Origin: Deltaproteobacteria bacterium
GTDB lineage: Bacteria > Myxococcota_A > UBA796 > UBA9615
Length of the DNA stretch: 6,574 nucleotides
NCBI GenBank assembly: GCA_029261955.1
Contig: JAJDAI010000310.1
Span: forward strand, 1-6,574
Direction of reading: 5' to 3'
In this document: positions 1 to 6,526 of the stretch, piece by piece
Numbering within the stretch: the first letter of the stretch is position 1
How the letters are laid out: the number at the start of each line of letters is the position of its first letter
Position numbers and translations under genes: made by a program
The notes under the pieces: generated by a model
Seen by the model: only the letters and a program-made list of their open reading frames with translations
Databases searched by the model: none
Told to the model about the DNA's origin: nothing

Positions 1-2
1 AA

Positions 3-1772
3 GCGCCCCCCGCCCCACACGAGACCATCCGCGTCGCCGTCTCGAAGGTGGACGCGCTCCACTCCTCTCTCGGCGAACTGGTCGTCGCCCGCCTGCAATC
101 CACCGACCTCGGGCGGGACGCGGTCGCCCTGCGGGGGGACCTCTCGACGCTCCAAGGCAGCTGGCGGGAGCTCGCGGCGACCCTGCGCGGGCTCCGCACC
201 CAGCTCCCGGACGCGATGGCACGGGACCTGGAGGGGCGCCTGGCGGGCTTCGGGCAGGAGCTGCGCAAGCTCGGCCAGCGCGGCTCGGGGCTGGCGAAGC
301 GGGCCGTGTCCCAGGCCGGGCAGGTGACCGCCGTGACCGGCGCGCTGGAGGGCAGCATCCAGCAGGTCCGCATGCTGCCGCTCGGGCCCTTCCTCCAGAG
401 CTTCGCCGTCGCCGCCACCGAGTCCGGGCGGTCCCGCGGGGTCCGCGTGAACTTCAGCTCCCGTGACCGGGGCATCGAGGCCGACCGCGCCGTCGTCGAG
501 GGCCTGCGCGCCCCGCTGCTGCACCTCGTGCGCAACGCCGCCGCCCACGGGATCGAGCGGCCGGCCGAACGGAGCCGCCGGGGCAAGGCCGAGGTCGGCT
601 CGATCCACCTGGACGCCCGACGCGAAGGGGAGCACCTCATCGTCACCGTCCGGGACGACGGCGCCGGCATCGACCGGGAGCGCGTCCGTCGCCAGGCCCT
701 GGACCTCGGGCTCATCGGCCCGGAGCAGAGCCTCGACGACGACGGCGTGCTCCGCGTGCTCTGCCGGGCCGGCTTCAGCACCCAGGCCCAGGTGGACCAG
801 ATCGCGGGGCGGGGCATCGGGCTCGACGCCGTCTCCTCCACCGTGCAGGGCCTGCGGGGAACCCTCTCCCTGTCGTCGGAGCGCGGCACCGGCACCGAGT
901 TCCGGATCCGGGTGCCAGCCAGCGTGACGACGATCGCGGGCCTGGTCGTCACCGTCGGCCCCTACCGCTTCGGCCTGCCGCTGGATGTCGTGCGGCGGGT
1001 CGTCCGGGCCGAGCGGTCGAGCTTCCGAACCCTGGAGGGCTCGGCAGTCCTGTACCTGGACGAGGAGCCAGTCACGATCACGTCCCTCGCGGACCTCGTG
1101 GGCTCCCCGGAGCACGCTCCCCCCGACGACCAGCCGAGCGCGCCGGCCCTGGTGCTCGTGGTTGGCGCGAGCCGGCTCGCCGTGCTGGTCGACGACCTGC
1201 CCGGCCAGTTCCCCAGGGTCGTGCGTTCGCTCGGGCCCCAGTTCGCCGGCGTGCCCTGGCTCGGCGGCGCGGCGGTGGAGGCCAACGGCGCGGTCCTGCC
1301 CGTACTCAACCCCTTCGGGCTGATCGAGCTCGCCCGGTCGCGCCGACGCACCGCCGCGAGGACCTCCGCTGCACCGGTCCCAGCCGCCGCGAGCCGGGTC
1401 CACGTCGCCCGCCGGGTGCTCGTGGCCGACGACTCCGTGACCATGCGGAGCCTCCAGCGGAACATCCTCGAAGCAGCCGGCTACGACGTGCTGGTCGCCG
1501 CGGACGGCCTGGAGGCCCGGGACCTGCTGCGCACGGAGTCGGGCATCGACCTGCTGGTCACCGACCTCGACATGCCGCGGATGAACGGGCTGGAGCTCTG
1601 TCGCTGGATCCGCGACAGCGCCTTCGCCGACCTGCCGGTCGTGATGGTGACCTCGCTGGACTCCCCCGAAGAGCGCCGTCTGGGGCTCCAGGCGGGTGCG
1701 GACGCCTACCTCGTGAAGGGCAACTTCGAGCAGGACCACTACCTCGCCACCGTGCGCCGGCTCGGCGGATGA
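3..1772 (+). CDS. cheA: CheA-family hybrid histidine kinase with C-terminal receiver (5' partial)
   Basis: This is a cytoplasmic chemosensory histidine kinase that would phosphorylate its own receiver and partner receivers under control of a chemoreceptor-CheW complex. The reading frame is open from the left edge, and the motif TIRVAVSKVDALHSSLGEL, typical of a CheA dimerisation domain, begins before the first possible start (GTG at 48). The gene is therefore cut by the window, and its phosphotransfer (Hpt) domain should lie upstream. Counting the GTG at 48 as residue 1: dimerisation helices about 1-115; ATPase domain about 145-290 with N-box HLVRNAAAHGIE (159-170), DDGAGID (203-209), GRGIGLD (254-260) and GTGTEF (280-285); CheW-like domain about 293-430; receiver 456-574 with acidic pair D461/D462, phospho-acceptor D506, T535 and K557. 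The N-box has Ala where many CheA proteins have Asp. The stop overlaps the ribosome site of the CheB gene. The plan matches WspE and FrzE-type hybrids; which subfamily it belongs to is not settled. Confidence 0.93.
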   Translation, partial: APPAPHETIRVAVSKVDALHSSLGELVVARLQSTDLGRDAVALRGDLSTLQGSWRELAATLRGLRTQLPDAMARDLEGRLAGFGQELRKLGQRGSGLAKRAVSQAGQVTAVTGALEGSIQQVRMLPLGPFLQSFAVAATESGRSRGVRVNFSSRDRGIEADRAVVEGLRAPLLHLVRNAAAHGIERPAERSRRGKAEVGSIHLDARREGEHLIVTVRDDGAGIDRERVRRQALDLGLIGPEQSLDDDGVLRVLCRAGFSTQAQVDQIAGRGIGLDAVSSTVQGLRGTLSLSSERGTGTEFRIRVPASVTTIAGLVVTVGPYRFGLPLDVVRRVVRAERSSFRTLEGSAVLYLDEEPVTITSLADLVGSPEHAPPDDQPSAPALVLVVGASRLAVLVDDLPGQFPRVVRSLGPQFAGVPWLGGAAVEANGAVLPVLNPFGLIELARSRRRTAARTSAAPVPAAASRVHVARRVLVADDSVTMRSLQRNILEAAGYDVLVAADGLEARDLLRTESGIDLLVTDLDMPRMNGLELCRWIRDSAFADLPVVMVTSLDSPEERRLGLQAGADAYLVKGNFEQDHYLATVRRLGG

Positions 1773-1777
1773 GGGGG
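1772..1777 (+). promoter_or_regulatory. Ribosome binding site deciding the TTG start of cheB
   Basis: The purine run AGGGGG shares its A with the TGA stop of the upstream kinase gene (1770-1772) and lies 5 bases before TTG at 1783. The protein read from this TTG begins MKVLIVEDSPTVR, the usual beginning of a receiver domain, so no upstream start is needed. The arrangement suggests translational coupling of kinase and methylesterase. Confidence 0.65.
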
Positions 1778-1782
1778 CACGC

Positions 1783-2808
1783 TTGAAGGTCCTGATCGTC
1801 GAAGACAGCCCCACCGTGCGGGCCTGGCTGGTGGCCCTGCTGAAGGCCGAGGGCATGGAGGTCGTACAGGCCGCGGATGGCCTGTCCGCCGTGCCGATTG
1901 CAGCCGCGGCGGCGCCGGACGTCGTGCTCATGGACCTGAACCTGCCGGGGCAGCACGGGCTGCAGGCCATCGCCCAGATCATGTCGACGGACCCCCGGCC
2001 CATCGTCGTGCTGACCGGGCAGCTCGACAGCTCCGAGATGGACGTCGCCTTCGAGGCCGTGCAGGCCGGCGCCCTCGAGGTGGTCCACAAACCCCACACC
2101 GCCGACCCCGCGGCTCGGGTCGAAGCCGGGCTCAGCCTGGGGCGCACCCTCCGCATCATGGCTCGGGTCACGGTCGTGCGGCGCCCCGGGCGGGCCCGGC
2201 CCGCCTCCACGCTCCCCCGGCGAAGCAACGGCCTGGCTACCTCGACCCTGCTCGCGATCGGCGCGTCCACCGGCGGCCCCCCCATCGTGCGGCTGCTGCT
2301 CGAGCGGATCCGCCCGCCCGCCCGGGTGCCCATCGTCATCGCCCAGCACATCGGCCGCGGCTTCGAAGCCGGCTACGCCCGCTGGCTGGCGGAGACCGGC
2401 CACGACGTCCGCGTGCCCTCCCGTGCGACGACCCTGCAGGCAGGCCAGGTCTACGTCTCGCCCGCGGACGCGAGCTTCGTCATGGCCTCGCCGGACCGCG
2501 CGATCCTGCGCCGGGGCCCGGGCGACACCCCCACCTCCCTGCTGCCCAGCATCGACCTGGTCTTCGAGTCGATGGCCCGGCACCACGGATCCCAAGCCAC
2601 GGGGGTCCTCTTGACCGGCATGGGTCGGGACGGCGCCCGCGGCCTGAGCGCCGTGCGCAAGGCCGGCGGGACGACGCTCGCCCAGGACGAGGCGAGCTGC
2701 GCGGTCTTCGGCATGCCGAAGGAGGCCCAGAAGGCCGGGGCGGTGACCGAGCTGCACTCGCCGGAGCAGCTCGCGACGATCCTCGGCGAAGCGTTCTCGG
2801 TCAGTTGA
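1783..2808 (+). CDS. cheB: CheB protein-glutamate methylesterase (response regulator)
   Basis: CheB removes methyl groups from (and deamidates) glutamate/glutamine residues on chemoreceptors, giving the feedback arm of a chemosensory pathway; phosphorylation of its receiver by CheA activates it. The 341-residue length is normal for the family. The receiver spans residues 1-120 with acidic pair E7/D8, phospho-acceptor D51, T78 and K103-P104. After a basic linker (about 125-150) comes the esterase domain, about 153-338. The family catalytic triad is visible: S162 in GASTGG, H189 in IAQHI and D283 in GMGRDG. The late motif ending in VFGMPKEA (308-315) is also typical. The start is TTG, supported by an SD motif overlapping the preceding stop and by fit to the family N-terminus. 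It lies 10 bases after the CheA-type kinase, so it is very probably its operon partner, in the position of WspF or FrzG. No CheR methyltransferase is in view. Confidence 0.95.
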   Translation: MKVLIVEDSPTVRAWLVALLKAEGMEVVQAADGLSAVPIAAAAAPDVVLMDLNLPGQHGLQAIAQIMSTDPRPIVVLTGQLDSSEMDVAFEAVQAGALEVVHKPHTADPAARVEAGLSLGRTLRIMARVTVVRRPGRARPASTLPRRSNGLATSTLLAIGASTGGPPIVRLLLERIRPPARVPIVIAQHIGRGFEAGYARWLAETGHDVRVPSRATTLQAGQVYVSPADASFVMASPDRAILRRGPGDTPTSLLPSIDLVFESMARHHGSQATGVLLTGMGRDGARGLSAVRKAGGTTLAQDEASCAVFGMPKEAQKAGAVTELHSPEQLATILGEAFSVS

Positions 2809-2831
2809 GATGAGACCGGCTGTTCTAGACT

Positions 2832-2836
2832 GGAGG
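2832..2836 (+). promoter_or_regulatory. Ribosome binding site of the receiver-kinase gene
   Basis: A perfect GGAGG core lies 5 bases upstream of the ATG at 2842, inside the 33-base gap after cheB. It fixes the start of the receiver-histidine kinase and is the strongest Shine-Dalgarno motif in the window. Confidence 0.75.
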
Positions 2837-2841
2837 CGCTG

Positions 2842-3933
2842 ATGGTCGAATCCTCCCCCCGCCGCGTGCTGGTCATCGAGGACAGCCGCACCGCTGCCTA
2901 CGCGCTGCGACAACAGCTGGCGGCGCAGGGCATGGACTGCACCGTCTCCCACGACCTCGCGGACGGGCTGATCCAGCTCGGGCAGGCGGACTACGACCTC
3001 GCCCTGCTGGACCTCTTCCTGCCCGACGTCGTCGGCCTGGACGGCCTCGCCCGGCTCAAGGCTGCGAAGCCGGACCTCGCGGTCGTCATCCTGACCAGCC
3101 ACGACGACGCGGAGCTGGCGGTGCAGGCGCTCAAGGAGGGCGCGCAGGACTACCTGATCAAGGGCCAGTTCGGGCAGCTGCTCTTCCGCACGCTCGCCTT
3201 CGCCTACGAGCGCAACGCCGTGCGGAAGCAGCTCGAAGCGCTCAACGAGCAGAAGAACCGCTTCCTGGGCATGGCCGCCCACGATCTGCGCAACCCGCTC
3301 ACGGCGATCCTCGGGATCAGCGACCTGCTGGTGGCCACGACCGAGGGCGTGCTGGACGAGAAGCAGCGCGAGCTCCTCCGCCACATCGAGCAGTCCAGCA
3401 GCTTCATGGTCGAGCTGATCGACGACCTGCTCGACATCTCCACCATCGAGCAGGGCCGCCTCGACCTGCGGCGGGCGGAGACCGACCTCAGCGCGGTCGT
3501 GAGCGGCGCGGTGGCCCGGAACCGGCACCTCGCGATCCCGAAGGGCATCGAGCTGGTCTGCGCGCTGCCGTCGCTGCCGCTCCGCGCGACCGTGGACGAA
3601 CGCCGCCTCGTGCAGGTGCTCGACAACCTGCTCAGCAACGCGATCAAGTTCTCGCCCGAGCAAAGCACGACCACCATCCAGCTCGACCTCGTGGACGGCG
3701 ACGTGCGGCTGTCGGTCACCGACGAGGGCCCCGGCATCCCGGAGGACGAGCAGGCCCACCTCTTCGAGCCCTTCCAGCGCGCAAGCACCCGGACCACCGG
3801 CGGCGAGCGGAGCACCGGGCTCGGCCTGGCGATCACCCACCGCATCGTCCAGGCCCACGGAGGCACGGTGACGCTGCGCAGCGCCCCCGGGGCCGGGACG
3901 TCCTTCGTGATCCGGCTGCCGCTCGACGGCTGA
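2842..3933 (+). CDS. Receiver-input hybrid histidine kinase (REC-HisKA-HATPase)
   Basis: This is a soluble two-component kinase of 363 residues whose only input domain is an N-terminal receiver. The receiver spans about residues 7-122 with E13/D14, phospho-acceptor D57, T85 and K107. A helical connector leads to the dimerisation/phospho-acceptor domain with H147 in AAHDLRNPLT (145-154). The ATPase domain, about 240-362, shows the N-box DNLLSNAIKF (261-270), DEGPGIP (294-300), the F-box LFEPFQR (307-313) and the G2 loop GLGLA (326-330). All residues needed for ATP binding and autophosphorylation appear present. There is no membrane segment, PAS or other sensor. From family knowledge, phosphorylation of such a receiver modulates the attached kinase; that the upstream CheA-type kinase is the donor is inferred from operon position. 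Its own downstream target is not evident here. ATG with a strong SD supports the start. Confidence 0.93.
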   Translation: MVESSPRRVLVIEDSRTAAYALRQQLAAQGMDCTVSHDLADGLIQLGQADYDLALLDLFLPDVVGLDGLARLKAAKPDLAVVILTSHDDAELAVQALKEGAQDYLIKGQFGQLLFRTLAFAYERNAVRKQLEALNEQKNRFLGMAAHDLRNPLTAILGISDLLVATTEGVLDEKQRELLRHIEQSSSFMVELIDDLLDISTIEQGRLDLRRAETDLSAVVSGAVARNRHLAIPKGIELVCALPSLPLRATVDERRLVQVLDNLLSNAIKFSPEQSTTTIQLDLVDGDVRLSVTDEGPGIPEDEQAHLFEPFQRASTRTTGGERSTGLGLAITHRIVQAHGGTVTLRSAPGAGTSFVIRLPLDG

Positions 3934-3934
3934 G

Positions 3935-3951
3935 GGGCGGCTCAGCCGCCC
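3935..3951. terminator. Hairpin between convergent genes, possible bidirectional terminator
   Basis: GGGCGGC (3935-3941) and GCCGCCC (3945-3951) form a perfect 7-bp inverted repeat with a 3-base loop. The loop (3942-3944) is exactly the stop codon of the minus-strand gene, and the left arm begins one base after the plus-strand stop (3931-3933). No T-run follows on either strand, so it lacks the classical intrinsic-terminator tail. Position argues for a shared terminator or 3'-end stabiliser; function is inferred. Confidence 0.4.
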
Positions 3952-6191
3952 GCGAGGTCGATCGTCGTGCCCAGCAGGGCGCCGGCCTCGTCCGCCGGCA
4001 GGGGTCGTGCGAAGAGGTAGCCCTGGGCCTGGCCGCAGCCCATCTCCTGGAGCAGCACGACCTGCGCGGGGCGCTCGACGCCCTCCGCCACGACGTTCAG
4101 GCCCATGCCGTTCCCCAGGGCGACCACGGACCGGACGATCGCGAGGTCCCGCTCGTCGTCGTCCATGGTGCCCACGAAGGAGCGGTCGAGCTTCAGCGTC
4201 GAAAACGGCAGCTGCCTCAAGGCGCTCAGCGAGCTGTAGGCGGTGCCGAAGTCGTCCATGGACAGCCCCGCGCCCAGCTCCCGCAGCGCACGCACCGATT
4301 CGGCGACCTGCGCGCCCCGCGTGAGCACCGTGCTCTCGGTGAGCTCGAACTCGAGAACCGAGGCGGGCACGGCGTACTCGGCCAGGCAGCGGCGGACGGC
4401 GTTGACGAAGTCCGGTCCGCCCAGCTGACGCCCCGAGAGGTTCACGTGCACCCGGAAGGGGAAGGGCTGATCCGGCGAGCCGCGCCACCGGGCGACCTGC
4501 GCGCAGGCCTCCTCGAGCACGAAGAGGCCGATGGGCTGGATGAGGCCGCTCTCCTCGGCCAGCGGGATGAACTCCAAGGGGGGCACGATCCCGCGCTCGG
4601 GGTGCCGCCAGCGGACGAGCGCTTCGACGCCGATGACCTCGCCCCCCACCAGGGAGAGGATCGGCTGGTAGACCAGGAAGAGCTGGTCGTCCGTGATCGC
4701 CCGTCGCAGCTCGTTCTGGAGTCGGAGCTGCGCGAGCGACCGGTTGTGCATCGCCTCGTCGAAGACGACAAAGCGGGCCTTGCCGGCCTCCTTCGCGCGG
4801 TACATCGCGGTGTCGGCGTCCCGGATCAGGTCCTGGGCATCGCCCTCACCCGCGTGCGCGAACGCGATCCCGATGCTGATCGTCGTGAAGACCTCCTGGC
4901 CGAGGATCTCCACCGGACGCCGGACGAGCTCCTGAAGCCGGTGGGCGATGCGGTAGATGGCCGGCTCGTCGTGCAGACCCTCGAGCAGGATCGCGAACTC
5001 GTCGCCACCGAAGCGGGCCACGGAGTCCTGTTCGCGCACGGCCCGGAGCATGCGCTCGGCGACCGCGAGCAGCAGCTCGTCCCCTGCGGCGTGCCCCAGG
5101 CTGTCGTTGACGAGCTTGAAGCGGTCCAGGTCACAGAACAGCACGGCGAGGGGCTGCTTCGACCGGCGGCTCCGCGACAGCGCGCGGCCCAGGTGCTCCA
5201 GGAACAGCGCCCGGTTGGGCAGCCCGGTGAGGCCGTCGTGGTAGGCGTCGTGCTGCAGCCGCGCCTCGGCCAGCTTCAGATCCGTCACGTCGTGGAAGGA
5301 CACGACGACGCGCGGCGGATCCTGGACACCCAGCCGGCTCGCCCGCACCCGGAAGCAGCGCCACTCGTTGGTGCAGTGGGCCGAACACTCGACGTTCGTC
5401 TCGCTCCGCGTGCCGGCCAGCAGGTCGGGCAGCTCCTCCGCCAGGGCCCGCGCGCAGCGGTGCTCGGGCGCCCACTTCCGGCAGAGCTCCAGGAAGTCCA
5501 CGCCCGGGGTCTGCGCCGGGCCGACCAGGGGGTTCTTGCCCCCGAAGTTCTGCCACTCGAGGTTCGTGGCCAGCAGGCCGCCCCCCTCGCCCACGATGCC
5601 GACGCAGGACGAGACGCCGTCCAGCACCGACTGCAGGAACTCCTCGGAGCGCTTCGAGTTCTTCGCGTCGGCGTTGGCGCGCCGCTCCCGCGCCCGGGTG
5701 CGCACGAAGTCTTCGAGGGTGGCGGACAGGTACTCAACCGCGTGGTCGCGCTCGAGCGTCGTCGGCATGTCCTGGCCGAGGGAGCGGATCTGCACCGCGT
5801 CGGGACGCCGCGCTCCGTTCTGGCCGCTGAGGATGTGCTCGATCCGCCGGAGCAGGACCTCGGCATCGAGGGGCTTGGAGACGAAGTTGTCGGCGCCGCT
5901 CGCCAGACCCTCCAGCACGTCCTGCGGCGAGTCGAGGCTGGTCAGGAGGATGACGGGCAGGGAACGCGAAGCCGGTGTGGCCTTGATCTGGCGGCAGAGC
6001 TCGTAGCCGCTCATCCCGGGCATCTGGACGTCGCTCAGCACCAGATCGAAGCGCGACTCCCCGATCGCCTCCAGCGCGCCCTCGCCGGTCTGCACGACCC
6101 GGACCTCGTGGCCTCCGTCGCGGAGAACGCGGGCCAGCGCCGCCGCCTGGGTGCGGCTGTCTTCCACGACAAGAATGCTCGCCAAACTCAC
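3942..6191 (-). CDS. REC-PAS-GGDEF-EAL cyclic-di-GMP synthase/phosphodiesterase
   Basis: This 749-residue cytoplasmic response regulator would make and/or break down the second messenger c-di-GMP. The receiver (about 5-120) has E10/D11, phospho-acceptor D54, T84 and K106-P107. A charged helical linker (about 145-190) leads to a PAS domain (about 190-305), then GGDEF (about 309-475) and EAL (about 485-740). The cyclase signature is GGDEF at 395-399, with metal residue D354 and N362. The inhibitory I-site RxxD is R386-D389, five residues before GGDEF. EAL residues include E523 of EALVRW, N584, E616 of ELTES, D646-D647 of DDFGT, K667, E703 and Q723; all expected catalytic positions look filled. 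The PAS is cysteine-rich (C237, C246, C269, C273, C279). The frame stays open upstream to 6518, but GTG at 6191 is chosen: it has a purine-rich site 7 bases before it, and the receiver begins right after it. TTG at 6185 is an alternative. Confidence 0.93.
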   Translation of the reverse strand: MSLASILVVEDSRTQAAALARVLRDGGHEVRVVQTGEGALEAIGESRFDLVLSDVQMPGMSGYELCRQIKATPASRSLPVILLTSLDSPQDVLEGLASGADNFVSKPLDAEVLLRRIEHILSGQNGARRPDAVQIRSLGQDMPTTLERDHAVEYLSATLEDFVRTRARERRANADAKNSKRSEEFLQSVLDGVSSCVGIVGEGGGLLATNLEWQNFGGKNPLVGPAQTPGVDFLELCRKWAPEHRCARALAEELPDLLAGTRSETNVECSAHCTNEWRCFRVRASRLGVQDPPRVVVSFHDVTDLKLAEARLQHDAYHDGLTGLPNRALFLEHLGRALSRSRRSKQPLAVLFCDLDRFKLVNDSLGHAAGDELLLAVAERMLRAVREQDSVARFGGDEFAILLEGLHDEPAIYRIAHRLQELVRRPVEILGQEVFTTISIGIAFAHAGEGDAQDLIRDADTAMYRAKEAGKARFVVFDEAMHNRSLAQLRLQNELRRAITDDQLFLVYQPILSLVGGEVIGVEALVRWRHPERGIVPPLEFIPLAEESGLIQPIGLFVLEEACAQVARWRGSPDQPFPFRVHVNLSGRQLGGPDFVNAVRRCLAEYAVPASVLEFELTESTVLTRGAQVAESVRALRELGAGLSMDDFGTAYSSLSALRQLPFSTLKLDRSFVGTMDDDERDLAIVRSVVALGNGMGLNVVAEGVERPAQVVLLQEMGCGQAQGYLFARPLPADEAGALLGTTIDLAGG

Positions 6192-6198
6192 GCGACAA

Positions 6199-6206
6199 CC
6201 GCCCCC
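6199..6206 (-). promoter_or_regulatory. Ribosome binding site supporting the GTG start of the GGDEF-EAL gene
   Basis: On the minus strand the purine-rich run GGGGGCGG ends 7 bases before GTG at 6191-6189. The upstream in-frame ATG codons near 6251-6246 have no such motif, and the protein they would add is low-complexity and arginine-rich with no family match I recognise. The site therefore favours GTG 6191. It is not a perfect Shine-Dalgarno core. Confidence 0.45.
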
Positions 6207-6246
6207 GCGTCCTGTCTTTTCCGGTAAGCCCCACGTCCCCGAGCGC

Positions 6247-6276
6247 ATCATAGGCGCGGGATACGAACCATGGCTA
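6247..6276 (-). promoter_or_regulatory. Possible housekeeping-sigma promoter for the GGDEF-EAL gene
   Basis: On the minus strand, TAGCCA (6276-6271, four of six to TTGACA) and TATGAT (6252-6247, five of six to TATAAT) are separated by 18 bases. Transcription would begin near 6240, giving a leader of about 50 bases before the GTG at 6191. The stretch is locally richer in A and T than its surroundings. Matches of this quality arise by chance, so this is a candidate only. Confidence 0.33.
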
Positions 6277-6361
6277 TTGCCCCGGTGTAGATCGCACGGT
6301 CCTGGACGCTGGACTGAGAGCCGGCGGGCCTGCGTGAAGAGGTCTGAAGTACGTGATCTGA

Positions 6362-6481
6362 GGGCTTCGGACCGCCTCTCGAAGCGACGGCGGGGGCACG
6401 GTCCACGTTGACCTCGCCGGCGCGCGGGCGACCGCCACGGCGAACCCGCCGACCGAGCGCTTCGAGGCCGAGGCGCGCTGA
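6362..6481 (+). pseudogene. Start-less open stretch with coding-like base use, possible gene remnant
   Basis: Between a TGA at 6359-6361 and a TGA at 6479-6481 lies a 39-codon open stretch with no ATG, GTG or TTG. By hand count over the last 28 sense codons (6395-6478), third positions are G/C in 27 of 28, first positions in 22 and second positions in 18. That is the graded pattern of a real gene in a GC-rich genome. The predicted tail includes TVHVDLAGARATATANPP and ends in FEAEAR. I do not recognise the family. It could be the C-terminal stub of a decayed gene, a frameshifted gene end or a chance pattern; the sample is small. Confidence 0.25.
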
Positions 6482-6507
6482 GTCCGCGGAGCCCCAGCAC
6501 GGACCCG

Positions 6508-6523
6508 CCGGCTACCATGCCGG
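6508..6523. repeat. Short inverted repeat before the right-edge gene
   Basis: CCGGC (6508-6512) and GCCGG (6519-6523) are perfect 5-bp inverted arms around the hexamer TACCAT (6513-6518). The second arm ends 3 bases before the GTG at 6527. TACCAT matches four of six bases of a -10 element at a distance that would give an mRNA starting at or near the GTG. It could be a small operator, a hairpin or chance in GC-rich DNA. Confidence 0.25.
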
Positions 6524-6526
6524 ACC

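Larger units (their letters stand above)
6192..6526. other. Intergenic region between divergent genes
   Basis: These 335 bases separate the minus-strand GGDEF-EAL gene from the plus-strand gene at the right edge. The left part (6192-6280) has lower GC content and carries the candidate promoter and ribosome site for the GGDEF-EAL gene. The middle (about 6285-6361) has scattered stops on the plus strand and nothing I recognise. The right part holds a start-less coding-like stretch (6362-6481), and then a small inverted repeat just before the next start. No tRNA, riboswitch, CRISPR or insertion-sequence end is visible. Confidence 0.6.

Noticed and set aside
463..1465. Smaller open frames on both strands inside the CheA-type gene
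   Set aside because: They overlap a gene with clear CheA domains, and their products are repetitive Arg/Ser/Ala/Pro sequence typical of out-of-frame reading in GC-rich DNA.
2805..2831. TTGAGA and TAGACT as a promoter for the receiver-kinase gene
   Set aside because: The spacing is only 15 bases, and transcription would begin near 2838, after the strong GGAGG at 2832-2836, removing it from the message. Read-through from cheB is more likely.
1558..4488. A 976-codon open frame on the minus strand, opposite the kinase tail, CheB, the receiver-kinase and part of the EAL domain
   Set aside because: It is antisense to three genes with clear domain motifs, and its product is low-complexity (rich in Arg, Gly, Ala, Asp) with no recognisable domain. 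Long antisense frames are expected in such GC-rich DNA.
4446..6227. A 593-codon open frame on the plus strand, opposite the GGDEF-EAL gene
   Set aside because: It mirrors the codons of a gene with intact GGDEF, EAL and receiver motifs, and its product shows no domain. It is an antisense shadow.
6364..6385. Inverted repeat GCTTCG/CGAAGC with a 10-base loop
   Set aside because: A 6-bp stem with a long loop is common by chance in GC-rich DNA, has no T-run, and does not sit at a gene end.
6192..6518. A 109-residue N-terminal extension of the GGDEF-EAL protein, from an in-frame ATG at 6518
   Set aside because: The extra sequence is arginine- and proline-rich with no domain, the ATG has no ribosome site I can see, and the receiver domain and a purine-rich site both fit a start at GTG 6191.
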